NCBI RefSeq assembly: GCF_019443425.1
Contig: NZ_CP080382.1
Span: 1,054,001-1,118,000 of the forward strand
DNA: 64,000 nucleotides
Direction of reading: 5' to 3'
Source of the DNA: Arthrobacter sp. PAMC25284
GTDB lineage: Bacteria > Actinomycetota > Actinomycetes > Actinomycetales > Micrococcaceae
Within the stretch, counting starts at the first letter, position 1, and every line of letters starts with the position of its first letter. Below, one piece after another: positions 36,469 to 45,724 of the stretch. A model generated the notes under the pieces. That model was not told the DNA's origin, searched no databases, and worked only from the letters and a program-made list of their open reading frames with translations. The position numbers and the translations under genes are program-made.

Positions 36469-37836
36469 TCAGGCGTTGACCGGTACCGGCTGCTTCGGTG
36501 CCACGACGGCCGGGACTTCGGTGTGGTCATCCGTGGGAGCTGCGTGACCCGCGATCATGGTCTGCTCGTTGAACGGTTCGGCGCCCGAGAGGACCCGTTC
36601 GAGCTGGCGGCCGTCGATCTCCTTGACCCAGGTTCCGATCAGGACCGTGGCAACGGCGTTGCCGGTGAAGTTCGTCAGCGCCCGCGCCTCGGACATGAAC
36701 CGGTCGATGCCCACGATCATGCCGACGCCGCCCATCAGTTGCGGTGCATGTGCCTGGAGACCTGCGGCCAGGGTGGCCAGGCCGGCACCGGTGACGCCGG
36801 CAGCGCCCTTCGAGGCAATGATCATAAAGATCAGCAGGGAAATCTGGGCGCCGAGGTCCAGCGGAGTGCCCATGGCGTTGGCCACGAACAGCGACGCCAT
36901 GGTCAGGTAGATGGCCGTGCCGTCGAGGTTGAAGGAGTAGCCGGTGGGGACGGTGACGCCGACGACCGGTTTGGAGATGCCGAGGTGCTCCATCTTGGCG
37001 ATGAGCCGAGGCAGGGCGGCTTCGGACGAGGACGTGGAGAAGATCAGCAGGTATTCGCGGCCGAGGTACTTCATCAGCCGGAAGATGTTGACGCCGGTGA
37101 CAACCTTAAGGAGACCGCCCAGGATCACCACAATGAACATGGCACAGGTGATGTAGAAGGCAATCATCAGGGTGGCCATGCTGACGATGGCCTGGACGCC
37201 GGTGGCGCCGACTACGGCGGCGATTGCGCCGAAGGCACCGACGGGCGCCACCCACATGATCATGATGAGGATCCGGAACACGAGGACCTGTGCATGGCTG
37301 ATGGCCTTGAGGATCGGGGCGCCCTGAGGGCCCATTTTCTGGAGGGCGAAGCCGACCAGGATCGCCGCGAAGAGAGTCGGCAGCACGGGGATATCGGACG
37401 GGATGATGCCCAGCAGGAAGTCGACTGTGCTGTCCGTGGCAGCCTTCTTGGTCGGGTCATAGGGGGCGAGCTTGAGCCCCTCGCCCGGGTGGATCAGGTT
37501 CCCGACGACGAGACCGATGGCCAGCGCGAAGGTGGACATGATGACGAAGTAGCCCATTGCAAGACCGCCGACCTTGCCGACTGTGGCCGCCTTGGCGATC
37601 GAGCCGATGCCCAGCACAATCGTGCAGAAGATGATCGGCGCGATCATCATTTTGATGAGTTTGATGAAGCCTTCGCCCAACGGCTTCAGGGACTTGCCGG
37701 CCTCCGGGAACATTAGCCCGACCAAGGCGCCGAGGACAACGGCCACGATAACAGCGATATAGAGATAATGGGACTTGTCGAGTCCCTTGCGGCGCTTGGT
37801 GCCCTGCGCAGCCGACCCTCCTCGTTGAGAGGCCAT
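36469..37836 (-). CDS. dctA: C4-dicarboxylate:cation symporter DctA
   Basis: 455 aa from ATG 37836 (AAGGAGAAAACC upstream). DAACS-family transporter with about eight membrane helices plus re-entrant loops. The family motifs are visible: serine-rich STSSSEAALPRL, GYSFNLDGTAIYL and the VGIDRFMSEARALTNFTGN substrate-binding helix. It imports succinate, fumarate and malate with protons or sodium. The divergent two-component system at 37.97-40.4 kb is of the CitA/DcuS type that commonly controls such transporters. The proximity of the propionate cluster, which makes succinate, fits C4 metabolism. Confidence 0.95.
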   Translation of the reverse strand: MASQRGGSAAQGTKRRKGLDKSHYLYIAVIVAVVLGALVGLMFPEAGKSLKPLGEGFIKLIKMMIAPIIFCTIVLGIGSIAKAATVGKVGGLAMGYFVIMSTFALAIGLVVGNLIHPGEGLKLAPYDPTKKAATDSTVDFLLGIIPSDIPVLPTLFAAILVGFALQKMGPQGAPILKAISHAQVLVFRILIMIMWVAPVGAFGAIAAVVGATGVQAIVSMATLMIAFYITCAMFIVVILGGLLKVVTGVNIFRLMKYLGREYLLIFSTSSSEAALPRLIAKMEHLGISKPVVGVTVPTGYSFNLDGTAIYLTMASLFVANAMGTPLDLGAQISLLIFMIIASKGAAGVTGAGLATLAAGLQAHAPQLMGGVGMIVGIDRFMSEARALTNFTGNAVATVLIGTWVKEIDGRQLERVLSGAEPFNEQTMIAGHAAPTDDHTEVPAVVAPKQPVPVNA

Positions 37837-37923
37837 GGTTTTCTCCTTGTGGATAGTCTGTAAGACGGGGTTCCGGTTCTGAGCCGACCGCGTCGGTCCG
37901 GTGTGATATCCATCATTGATGAC

Positions 37924-37943
37924 ACGGTGACGTGCATCACCGT
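37924..37943. promoter_or_regulatory. Inverted repeat between dctA and sensor kinase genes
   Basis: ACGGTGA (37924-37930) and TCACCGT (37937-37943) are a perfect 7-bp inverted repeat with a 6-base spacer. It sits in the 136-bp divergent promoter region, 30 bases upstream of the sensor gene start. It could be the response-regulator operator; this is inference. Confidence 0.5.
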
Positions 37944-37972
37944 TCTGTTCATATTGGTCGCAGGAGGCGCTC

Positions 37973-39689
37973 ATGATTCACCCCTGGAGCATCGCGCGCC
38001 GGCTTTTCGTCGCACACCTGCTCTTCGTGCTGGCGCTCACCGCGCTGCTCGGCACCGCCACGTTCGTCGATGCCCGCGATCAGGCTTACGACGAGGCAGG
38101 CCAGCGGATGGCGGCTATCGCGTCCGCCGTGGCCGACAATCCCCTCGTCCTGGACGCCGCGTCCGCACCGGATCCGTCAGCCCTGCTGCAGTCATATGCC
38201 CTGAAGGTCATGGCCGACGCCGACGCGGACTTCGTCACCATCATGGCCACGGACCGGACGCGCTGGACGCATCCACGCGACGAGGAACTCGGCAGGCCCT
38301 ACATAGGTTCCATCGACGAGGCACTCCAAGGCGAAAACTACACCGAGGTCACCGCGGGGACTCTCGGCCCCTCGGTCCGCACGATTGTCCCGGTGAAGGC
38401 CGACGATGGAACTGTGCGCGCCCTCGTCGCTGCAGGCGTCACGATCAATACAGTCGATGTCGCGGTCCTCGGAAGGCTGCCGGCCCTGCTCGGGATCGGG
38501 CTGGCATTGCTGGCAGGTGGTTCGGCTGCCTCGTGGCTGCTGGGCCGCTACCTGGGCCGGGTGACCCGCGGCTGGGGGCCCGAACAGCTTGCCCAGCTGT
38601 TCGCCTATTACGAATCGGTCCTTCATTCCGTCCGGGAGGGCGTGATCCTGATCGATCCCAAAGGCGCGGTGGTGATGTACAACAATCAGGCCGCCGACCT
38701 CCTGGGCCCTGGTCCGGCACAATGACGCCGGCGGATGGACGCCGGGCGGCTCCACCCCGGCAGCAGGGACCCTCAACGTCCAGCCGGCACCATCGCTGGC
38801 AGAACTTCCGCTCGATGCGAGCTTGAAGGAACTCTTTGAATCCGGTCGGACCGCGCACGACGAACTCCATCTGACGGACTCCCGGATCCTCGTGGTGAAC
38901 CAGGGACCGGCACTGGGACCGGAACCCGGGCCCGGCGGGCGGCGGCCGGCGGTATTCGGCACCGTGGCGACGCTTCGCGACCGCACGGAAATTGAGTCCC
39001 TGGGCAGCGAACTCGCAACCATGCGCACACTGTCCGAAGCCCTTCGGGCACAGACCCACGAGCACGCCAACCGGCTCCACACGATCGTGTCGCTGATGGA
39101 GCTCGGTCGCGGCGCGGAGGCACTGGATTTCGCCACCCGCGATCTCGACCTCAGCCAGCGGCTGACGGACGACGTCGTAGGTTCCATCGAAGAACCGGTC
39201 CTGAGCGCGTTGATCATGGGCAAGACCGCCCAGGCCAATGAACTCGGTGTCGAACTGACCCTCAACGCGGCCGGTTCCGCCGCCCCCAGCGGGCTGGCTG
39301 TTCAGGATCTCGTCGCCATCGTGGGCAATCTCCTGGATAACGCCATCGACGCCGCGGCGGCGGCCCCCGCGCCCAAGCTCGTTGAACTGACGGTCCATGC
39401 CTCCGGCGGGGAGCTGGAAATCATGGTGGAGGACAGCGGCCCCGGGATCGACCCGGCTGCGGTGGAGGAGCTCTTCCGCTACGGCTTCAGCACCAAGGCC
39501 GCCGGTCCTGCGGGCCGTGGACTCGGGTTGGCCTTGGTCCGGCAGGCCGTGCACCGGCTCGGCGGAACCATGAGTATCACCAGCCCGTCCGGTGCCCTGT
39601 TCAGGGTCAGGCTTCCGCTGGCGCCGCCGGGCCGGACGGACCGGGCGGCCGGGGCAGGGCAGCCGGCGACGGCGGAGCTTCAGCCATGA
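37973..39689 (+). CDS. CitA/DcuS-type sensor histidine kinase (frameshifted)
   Basis: Membrane sensor kinase. ATG at 37973 follows AGGAGGCGCTC. First helix ~10-30, extracellular ligand-binding PAS-like domain (~31-170) with the HPRDEELGRPYIG motif of citrate/C4-dicarboxylate sensors, second helix ~175-195, cytoplasmic PAS (SVREGVILIDPKGAVVMYN), then a DHp segment with HEHANRLHTIVSLMELG and an ATPase domain (NLLDNAIDAA, DSGPGI, GRGLGLALV). The frame breaks at CCC 38707-38709; removing one C restores 572 codons. It overlaps the regulator gene by 4 bases. The likely stimulus is external C4-dicarboxylate or citrate. Confidence 0.88.
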
Positions 39690-40405
39690 GCGGCATCCGC
39701 GTCCTGGTCGTCGAAGACGAACCCATTGCTGCGGCCGCGCACGCCGCCTATATCGGCCGGTTGGATGGCTTCACGCTGGCCGGGTCCGCGCCGGACGGTC
39801 AGTCGGCCCTGCGGCTGATGACGGAATTCGCGGCGGCCGGCGAGCCTGTGGAGCTCGTACTCCTGGACATGAATCTCCCTGACCTTCACGGACTGGATAT
39901 CGCCCGCCGGATGCGCGCCGCCGGCTTCCTCGCGGATATTATCGCCATCACCGCCGTCCGAGACCTGGCGATCGTCCGCGGTGCGGTGGCAACCGGCGTC
40001 GTCCAGTACCTGATCAAGCCGTTCACCTTCGCCACCTTCGAGGACAAGCTTTCCAAATACCGGCTCTTCCGGGACCAGCTGGCCTCGTCAGCGACAGCGG
40101 CCGCGGGCGCCGTGACGTCGCAAAGCGACGTGGACCAGGCGTTCGCGAGCCTGCGGACTCCGTCGGAACTGCCACTGCCCAAGGGGCTCTCCGCCGGCAC
40201 CCTTGAGTCCGTGCAAAGTTTCCTCGCCAGCCGGACCGGTGCCGTTTCGGCCAGCGAGGTCATGGACGCGCTCGGCATGTCCCGGGTGACGGCCCGGCGC
40301 TACCTCGAATACCTCGCCGACGCCGGCATCGTGTCCCGGACAGCCCGTTACGGAGCGCCCGGCCGGCCGGAGAACGAATACCGGCTGAGCCGGCCCGCGT
40401 CGTAG
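39686..40405 (+). CDS. CitB/DcuR-type response regulator
   Basis: 239 aa. Receiver domain with acidic pocket Glu10/Asp11, phospho-acceptor Asp61 (LVLLDMNLPD) and Lys111 (YLIKPF). The C-terminal region (~150-235) carries a helix-turn-helix, VSASEVMDALGMSRVTARRYLEYLADAG (in outline), as in CitB/DcuR regulators. ATG at 39686 overlaps the sensor stop (ATGA). Expected target: the dctA promoter across the divergent region. Confidence 0.93.
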   Translation: MSGIRVLVVEDEPIAAAAHAAYIGRLDGFTLAGSAPDGQSALRLMTEFAAAGEPVELVLLDMNLPDLHGLDIARRMRAAGFLADIIAITAVRDLAIVRGAVATGVVQYLIKPFTFATFEDKLSKYRLFRDQLASSATAAAGAVTSQSDVDQAFASLRTPSELPLPKGLSAGTLESVQSFLASRTGAVSASEVMDALGMSRVTARRYLEYLADAGIVSRTARYGAPGRPENEYRLSRPAS

Positions 40406-40421
40406 GGGCGGACCGGGCCGT

Positions 40422-40489
40422 CCGTTTCGACGGGTTCGTGCGCACTCGACGCGCGCCGACGTCGTCCGGGCGCGGAACCGTCGAAACGG
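40422..40489. repeat. Long inverted repeat downstream of the regulator gene
   Basis: CCGTTTCGACGG-TTC (from 40422) and GAA-CCGTCGAAACGG (to 40489) are complementary apart from one bulged base. The loop of about 38 bases is itself GC-rich and can pair further (GTGCGCAC, CGACGCGCG). It lies between convergent regulator (+) and prpE (-) genes. It could be a terminator pair or a mobile palindromic repeat. Confidence 0.55.
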
Positions 40490-40528
40490 CGGGGACCGCG
40501 GAGGCAAGGGCGGCGGTTACTCCCCCGG

Positions 40529-42427
40529 TTACTCCCCCGCCGCGGGCCGCAACACCCCGATGAGCTGATCGATCACGCCGGCGTCTTCAATCGTGGACGG
40601 CACCACGTACTCGTCTCCGTCAGCGATCTGGCGCATGGTCTTGCGCAGGATTTTTCCCGAACGCGTCTTTGGCAGCGCCTCCACCACGGTGACGTGCTTG
40701 AAGTCCGCGACTGCCCCGATGTCCCGCCGGACCATCGCGATGAGCTCCCTACCCAGGTCCTCGCCGGTCACGTCGACCCCCGACTTGAGGACCACGTAGC
40801 CGCTGGGCCGCTGGCCTTTCAGCGGGTCCGCGAGGCCGATCACCGCGCATTCCGCGACGGCAGGGTGCTGGCCGAGCACTTGTTCCATCGCACCGGTCGA
40901 TAGCCGGTGCCCTGCGACGTTGATGATGTCATCCGTCCGTCCCATCACGAACAGGTAGCCGTCCTCGTCCCGGTAGCCCGAGTCCCCGGTGGCGTAGTAG
41001 CCATCGAATGCTGCCAGGTAGGAAGAGACGTAGCGTTCGTCGTTGCCCCAGAGCGTCGTCAGGGTACCCGGCGGCAAGGGCAGGCCGAGGACGATGTTGC
41101 CTTCTGTGCCGGCGTCGACGTCCCCGCCCATGCCGTCGACGACACTCAACCTGTACCCCGGCATCGGCACGCTGGGCGATCCGGCCTTGATCGGCAGCTG
41201 GTCGAGTCCGCGGGGGTTGGCGCAGATCGCCCAGCCGGTCTCGGTCTGCCACCAGTGGTCCACTACCGGGACGCCCAGGATCCGGGAGGCCCAGTGGAAC
41301 GTGTCGGTATCCAGCCGCTCGCCTGCGGCGAACAGGGTCCGCAGGCTGGAGGTGTCGTAGTCCTGGAGCAGCGCCGCTTCCGGGTCCGCTTTCCTGATGG
41401 CGCGCAGGGCGGTGGGCGCGGTGAACAGCACGTTGACCCGGTGATCCCGGATCACGCGCCAGAAGGCCCCGGCGTCGGGAGTGCCCACGGGCTTGCCTTC
41501 GTAGAGGACGGTCGTGGCGCCGGCAAGGAGCGGCCCGTACACGATGTAGGAATGCCCCACCACCCAGCCGACGTCGGACGCCGTCCACATAACGTCTCCG
41601 GGACCGATGTCGTAGATGTTGTCCATGGTCCAGTTCAGGGCCACGGCATAGCCGCCGTTGTCCCGAACCACGCCTTTCGGGGCCCCGGTGGTGCCTGAGG
41701 TGTAGAGGATGTAGAGCGGATCCGTCGCCTGCACGTCGACCGGTGCTGCGGGCGTGGCGGCGGCCATTTCCGTCTCCCAGTCGAGCCAGCCGGCATGGTC
41801 GGCGGCTTGCGCGGCAAATCCCTCCCGGGCCTTGACGAGCACGGGCGTCTCCGGTGTTCCTGCGAGCGCGAGGGCTTCCGCTACGGCAGGGAGGTATTCG
41901 ATCCTGCGGGACGGCTCGATTCCGCCCGAAGCCGTGACCACTGCGGCAGGTGCAGCGTCCCGGATCCGGGCGGCGAGTTCCTTGGGCGCAAAGCCGCCGA
42001 AGACCACCGAATGCACGGCGCCGAGCCGGGCTGTGGCCAGCATCGCGATGGCGGCCTCCGGGATCATCGGCATGTAGATGACCACGCGGTCGCCCTTGCC
42101 GACGCCGTGGCTGCGCAGGACGCCTGCGAACCGCGCGACGAGGGCGGTGAGTTCGGCGTAGCTGAAGCGCTGTTGGGTTCCCAGCATGGCGGAGTCGTAG
42201 ATCAGCGCGTCCTGCCCGCCGCGTCCTGCCGCGACGTGGCGGTCCAGGGCGTTATAGGAGGTGTTCATGGCCCCGTCCGGGAACCAGCCGTATAGCGGGG
42301 CGCGGCTGGCGTCAAGTGCCAGACGCGGTGGGGTGGACCATGAGATTTTGTCTGCGGCGTCGAGCCAGAAGCCGTCAGGCTCATTCAGGCTGCGTTCGTA
42401 GCTGTTCTGGTAGTTCCTGGCGACCAT
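40529..42427 (-). CDS. prpE: Propionyl-CoA synthetase (acetyl-CoA synthetase-like)
   Basis: About 632 aa AMP-forming enzyme: propionate + ATP + CoA to propionyl-CoA + AMP + PPi. The P-loop YTSGTTGAPKGVVRDNGG, adenylate-binding HWWQTETGW, YATGDSGYRDEDGY hinge and C-terminal catalytic KTRSGKILRKT lysine are intact. The TDWV-like stretches and the GGYAVALNWTM motif are closer to PrpE than to Acs. ATG 42427 follows AGGATCC; an upstream GTG 42445 is possible. It is divergent from the GntR gene, with two TGTATACA palindromes between them. It is the entry enzyme for the neighbouring methylcitrate genes. Confidence 0.88.
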   Translation of the reverse strand: MVARNYQNSYERSLNEPDGFWLDAADKISWSTPPRLALDASRAPLYGWFPDGAMNTSYNALDRHVAAGRGGQDALIYDSAMLGTQQRFSYAELTALVARFAGVLRSHGVGKGDRVVIYMPMIPEAAIAMLATARLGAVHSVVFGGFAPKELAARIRDAAPAAVVTASGGIEPSRRIEYLPAVAEALALAGTPETPVLVKAREGFAAQAADHAGWLDWETEMAAATPAAPVDVQATDPLYILYTSGTTGAPKGVVRDNGGYAVALNWTMDNIYDIGPGDVMWTASDVGWVVGHSYIVYGPLLAGATTVLYEGKPVGTPDAGAFWRVIRDHRVNVLFTAPTALRAIRKADPEAALLQDYDTSSLRTLFAAGERLDTDTFHWASRILGVPVVDHWWQTETGWAICANPRGLDQLPIKAGSPSVPMPGYRLSVVDGMGGDVDAGTEGNIVLGLPLPPGTLTTLWGNDERYVSSYLAAFDGYYATGDSGYRDEDGYLFVMGRTDDIINVAGHRLSTGAMEQVLGQHPAVAECAVIGLADPLKGQRPSGYVVLKSGVDVTGEDLGRELIAMVRRDIGAVADFKHVTVVEALPKTRSGKILRKTMRQIADGDEYVVPSTIEDAGVIDQLIGVLRPAAGE

Positions 42428-42498
42428 ACCCTGGATCCTGTCCACGACGTTGTGATGGGCTCATGGTAGCTCCGGGAGATGGCCAACACAAGAGTTCC

Positions 42499-42506
42499 TG
42501 TATACA
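42499..42506. promoter_or_regulatory. Palindrome TGTATACA, copy 1 (probable GntR operator)
   Basis: A perfect 8-bp palindrome inside CCTGTATACAG, about 70 bp upstream of the prpE start. The same octamer recurs at 42561. GntR/FadR-subfamily operators are short GT-n-AC palindromes, and this fits. Confidence 0.65.
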
Positions 42507-42560
42507 GAGAGCCGGATTTGTGCCGAATATTGGCGACTTGCTTCCAAAAATGCCCATGAA

Positions 42561-42568
42561 TGTATACA
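42561..42568. promoter_or_regulatory. Palindrome TGTATACA, copy 2 (probable GntR operator)
   Basis: An identical octamer in AATGTATACACTG, 62 bp from copy 1 and 28 bp before the GntR ATG. The position over the regulator's own promoter suggests autoregulation. The pair probably brackets the prpE and prpD-side promoters. Confidence 0.65.
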
Positions 42569-42595
42569 CTGAGGGCAATTGGCGAAGGAGGCAGG

Positions 42596-43237
42596 ATGCG
42601 CGCCAGCGACAAGGCCTATGCGGCCCTGCGTGAAGACATCATCGAGTGGCGGCTGGCACCCGGTACGGTGCTGGCCGAAGTCGAGCAGTCCGAACGGTTG
42701 GGGATCTCGCGGACGCCGCTGCGGGAGGCGCTCAGCCGGCTGACCGCGGAGGGACTGACCACAACGGCGGGTGGCCGCGGCGTCGTCGTCACCGACATCT
42801 CCCTTGACGACATCGATGAGCTGTTCGAGCTGCGCGAAACCCTTGAAGGGAAGGCCGCTGCCCTGGCCGCCGAGCGCGGCGATCCTGCGACCTTCGAACA
42901 GCTCCGTCGCGAGCTGCTCCAGGCCCCGGAACTGATCGGCGGCAAGGAACCGGCCCTGCAGGACTATTACGGTCTGGTCGGGCGGCTGGATTCGGCGATC
43001 GATTCCGCGATCACCAATGCGTACCTCGTCCAGGCCATGCGCAGCCTGCGCGTCCACCTCGTACGCGTCCGCCGCCTGGCCGCCGACGACGCCGCACGGC
43101 TCACCGCCGCTGCGGCCGAGCACGCAGCGATCGCCGAGGCAATCGCTGCCGGCAATCCCCGGCTGGCTGAGGCCGCCACCACGCTTCACCTGCACCGCAG
43201 TCTTTCCCACGTCAAAGCCACGCAAACGCCTCACTGA
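42596..43237 (+). CDS. GntR-family regulator of the propionate cluster (FCD type)
   Basis: 213 aa from ATG 42596 (AAGGAGGCAGG upstream; a longer frame begins at 42560 inside the operator). N-terminal winged helix (YAALREDIIEWRLAPGTVLAE, SERLGISRTPLREALSRLTAEGL) followed by an all-helical FCD effector domain (DIDELFELRETLE... and the EHAAIAEAIAAGN metal/ligand helix). FadR-subfamily regulators respond to small carboxylic acids. It is first in the prpD-prpB-adk-prpC direction and divergent from prpE, so it is the likely pathway regulator; methylcitrate or propionyl-CoA is a guess for the ligand. Confidence 0.9.
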   Translation: MRASDKAYAALREDIIEWRLAPGTVLAEVEQSERLGISRTPLREALSRLTAEGLTTTAGGRGVVVTDISLDDIDELFELRETLEGKAAALAAERGDPATFEQLRRELLQAPELIGGKEPALQDYYGLVGRLDSAIDSAITNAYLVQAMRSLRVHLVRVRRLAADDAARLTAAAAEHAAIAEAIAAGNPRLAEAATTLHLHRSLSHVKATQTPH

Positions 43238-43246
43238 AGGAGCACC

Positions 43247-44767
43247 ATGGTTAAGGAACACCACGTCCGCGTTTACAAGAGCGAGGAAAATCTGCCCCGC
43301 GAGGACCAGCTGGCCTACAAGATCGCCAGGGTCGCCGCTGATCCGGTGGACGTCACCGCTGACGTCACCGACATGGTCATCAACCGGATCATCGACAATG
43401 CCTCCGTGGCGATCGCCTCGCTGAACCGCGCCCCGATCGTCGCGGCCCGGGCCCAGGCCCTCACCCACGGCCCCACCACCGGAGGCAAGGGCTCGATGGT
43501 GTTCGGCATCGGCGAGCGCGTCTCCCCGGAATGGGCAGCCTGGGCCAACGGCGTCGCCGTCCGCGAACTGGACTACCACGACACCTTCCTGGCCGCGGAC
43601 TACTCCCACCCGGGAGACAACATCCCGCCGCTCCTCGCCGTAGCCCAGCACGTTGGCGCGACCGGCCACGACCTCATCCGCGGCATCGCCACCGGCTATG
43701 AAATCCAGGTCAACCTCGTCAAGGCCATCTGCCTGCACAAGCACAAGATTGACCACGTCGCCCACCTGGGCCCCGCCGCCGCCGCCGGCATCGGGACGCT
43801 GCTGGGCCTCGACGTCGAGACCATCTTCCAGTCCGTCGGCCAGGCGCTGCACACCACCACCGCGACCCGGCAGTCCCGCAAGGGTGAGATTTCGACCTGG
43901 AAGGCGCACGCCCCGGCGTTCGCCGGCAAGATGGCTGTGGAAGCCGCGGACCGCGCCATGCGCGGCCAGACCTCGCCCGTGCCGATCTACGAGGGCGAGG
44001 ACGGCGTCATCGCCTGGATGCTGGACGGCCCGGACGCCTCCTACCAGGTGCCGCTGCCCGAAGCCGGCGAAGCCAAGCGCGCCATCCTCGACACCTATAC
44101 GAAGGAACACTCCGCCGAATACCAGGCTCAGGCATGGATCGACCTGGCCCGTAAGCTCCACGGTGAACACCCTGAGGCCACGGACCCGGCCAACGTGGCT
44201 TCCGTGCTGATCAAGACCAGCCACCACACCCACTACGTGATCGGCTCCGGCGCCAACGACCCGCAAAAGTACGATCCCACGGCCAGCCGCGAGACCCTTG
44301 ACCACTCGATCCCGTACATCTTCACGGTCGCCCTGCAGGACGGTTCCTGGCACCACGTCGATTCCTACTCCCCCGGGCGGGCCGGGCGGGCCGACACTGT
44401 CGCGTTGTGGCACAAGGTCACGACGGTCGAGGACCCGGAATGGACGCGACGCTACCACTCCCTCGACATTTCGGAGAAGGCCTTTGGCGGCTCGGTGGAG
44501 ATCACCCTGACGGACGGCACCGTCATTACCGATTCGATCGCCGTAGCGGACGCGCACCCCCTTGGCGCCCGGCCGTTCGCCCGCGACCAATACGTGCAGA
44601 AGTTCCGCACCCTCGCCGCCGGGCTGGTCGCCGACGACGAAATCGAGCGCTTCCTGGCCGCCGCCGCACGGTTGCCCGAACTCGCCGCCGGCGAACTGGA
44701 CCAGCTCAACATCCAGGCCGCCGACGGCGTGATCGACTTCGCGGCCGCACCGAAGGGCCTGTTCTGA
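43247..44767 (+). CDS. prpD: 2-methylcitrate dehydratase
   Basis: 506 aa MmgE/PrpD-family enzyme that dehydrates 2-methylcitrate to 2-methylaconitate (and may rehydrate it). Typical segments include [60 protein letters not shown] (all in outline) and [18 protein letters not shown] at 43247 is 9 bases after the regulator stop, with AAGGAG upstream. It overlaps prpB as TGATG. No acnB/prpF-like gene is present here, so hydration of methylaconitate must use another aconitase. Confidence 0.95.
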   Translation: MVKEHHVRVYKSEENLPREDQLAYKIARVAADPVDVTADVTDMVINRIIDNASVAIASLNRAPIVAARAQALTHGPTTGGKGSMVFGIGERVSPEWAAWANGVAVRELDYHDTFLAADYSHPGDNIPPLLAVAQHVGATGHDLIRGIATGYEIQVNLVKAICLHKHKIDHVAHLGPAAAAGIGTLLGLDVETIFQSVGQALHTTTATRQSRKGEISTWKAHAPAFAGKMAVEAADRAMRGQTSPVPIYEGEDGVIAWMLDGPDASYQVPLPEAGEAKRAILDTYTKEHSAEYQAQAWIDLARKLHGEHPEATDPANVASVLIKTSHHTHYVIGSGANDPQKYDPTASRETLDHSIPYIFTVALQDGSWHHVDSYSPGRAGRADTVALWHKVTTVEDPEWTRRYHSLDISEKAFGGSVEITLTDGTVITDSIAVADAHPLGARPFARDQYVQKFRTLAAGLVADDEIERFLAAAARLPELAAGELDQLNIQAADGVIDFAAAPKGLF

Positions 44768-45669
44768 TGCTGTACTCCCATACCACCCCCGAGCAGAAAC
44801 GGCTCCGGTTCCGCGAGATCCTCGCCTCCGGCACCATCGCCCAGTTCCCGGGCGCGTTCAATCCGCTTTCGGCACGGCTGATCGAGGAAAAAGGCTTCGC
44901 CGGCGTCTATATTTCCGGCGCCGTCCTGGCCAATGACCTGGGCTTGCCAGACATCGGGCTGACCACCCTGACCGAGGTGGCCACCCGCGCCGGGCAAATC
45001 GCGCGGATGACGGAACTGCCCTGCATCGTGGACGCCGACACCGGCTTCGGCGAGCCGATGAACGTCGCCCGGAGCGTGCAGGAACTCGAGAACGCAGGCC
45101 TGGCCGGCTGCCACATCGAGGACCAGTTCAATCCGAAGCGGTGCGGCCATCTGGACGGTAAGAACGTGGTGGACGTGGACACGGCCACCAAACGCATCCG
45201 TGCGGCCGCCGACGCACGCCGGGACCCGAACTTCCTGATCATGGCCCGGACCGACATCCGCGCCACGGACGGGCTCCAGGCCGCGCAGGACCGCGCCCGG
45301 GCACTCGTGGACGCCGGCGCAGACGCGATCTTCCCCGAGGCCATGAAGGACCTCAGCGAATTCCAGGCGATCCGCGACGCCGTCGACGTGCCGATCCTGG
45401 CCAACATGACCGAATTCGGCCAGAGCGCCCTGTTCACGGTGGATGAGCTGGCGGGCGCCGGTGTCAACATGGTGATCTATCCCGTCACGCTGCTCCGCAG
45501 TGCCATGGGGGCCGCAGAGCGGGTCCTCGAAGCCATCCAGGCCGACGGCACCCAGGAGGCTCAGGTTTCCAGCATGCTGACCCGCGCGAGGTTGTACGAC
45601 CTCGTCGATTACGAGGCGTACAACCGCTTTGACACAGGGGTCTTCAATTTCCGCATTCCCGGCCAGTAG
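44767..45669 (+). CDS. prpB: 2-methylisocitrate lyase
   Basis: 300 aa isocitrate-lyase-superfamily enzyme that splits 2-methylisocitrate into pyruvate and succinate. The catalytic loop FNPKRCGHLDGK contains the KRCGH signature; metal-binding DADTGFGEP and the ARTDIRA strand are also present. The start ATG at 44767 shares bases with the prpD stop. Length is normal. The succinate product links the cluster to dctA. Confidence 0.96.
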   Translation: MLYSHTTPEQKRLRFREILASGTIAQFPGAFNPLSARLIEEKGFAGVYISGAVLANDLGLPDIGLTTLTEVATRAGQIARMTELPCIVDADTGFGEPMNVARSVQELENAGLAGCHIEDQFNPKRCGHLDGKNVVDVDTATKRIRAAADARRDPNFLIMARTDIRATDGLQAAQDRARALVDAGADAIFPEAMKDLSEFQAIRDAVDVPILANMTEFGQSALFTVDELAGAGVNMVIYPVTLLRSAMGAAERVLEAIQADGTQEAQVSSMLTRARLYDLVDYEAYNRFDTGVFNFRIPGQ

Positions 45670-45724
45670 CTCCCGCAGGCGTCCGGCCCCAGGCCGGCAC
45701 ACCACCGACGAAAGGTATCTTACG

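Noticed and set aside
36391..37716. 441-codon His/Asp/Gly-rich open frame antisense to dctA
   Set aside because: The composition is the complement of hydrophobic membrane-protein codons; no start context and no recognisable domain.
42461..44590. 709-codon open frame on the minus strand across the GntR and prpD genes
   Set aside because: It is antisense to two clearly conserved genes, has no ribosome site, is rich in Gly/Val/Asp/Arg as expected for the complement of high-GC coding DNA, and shows no known domain.
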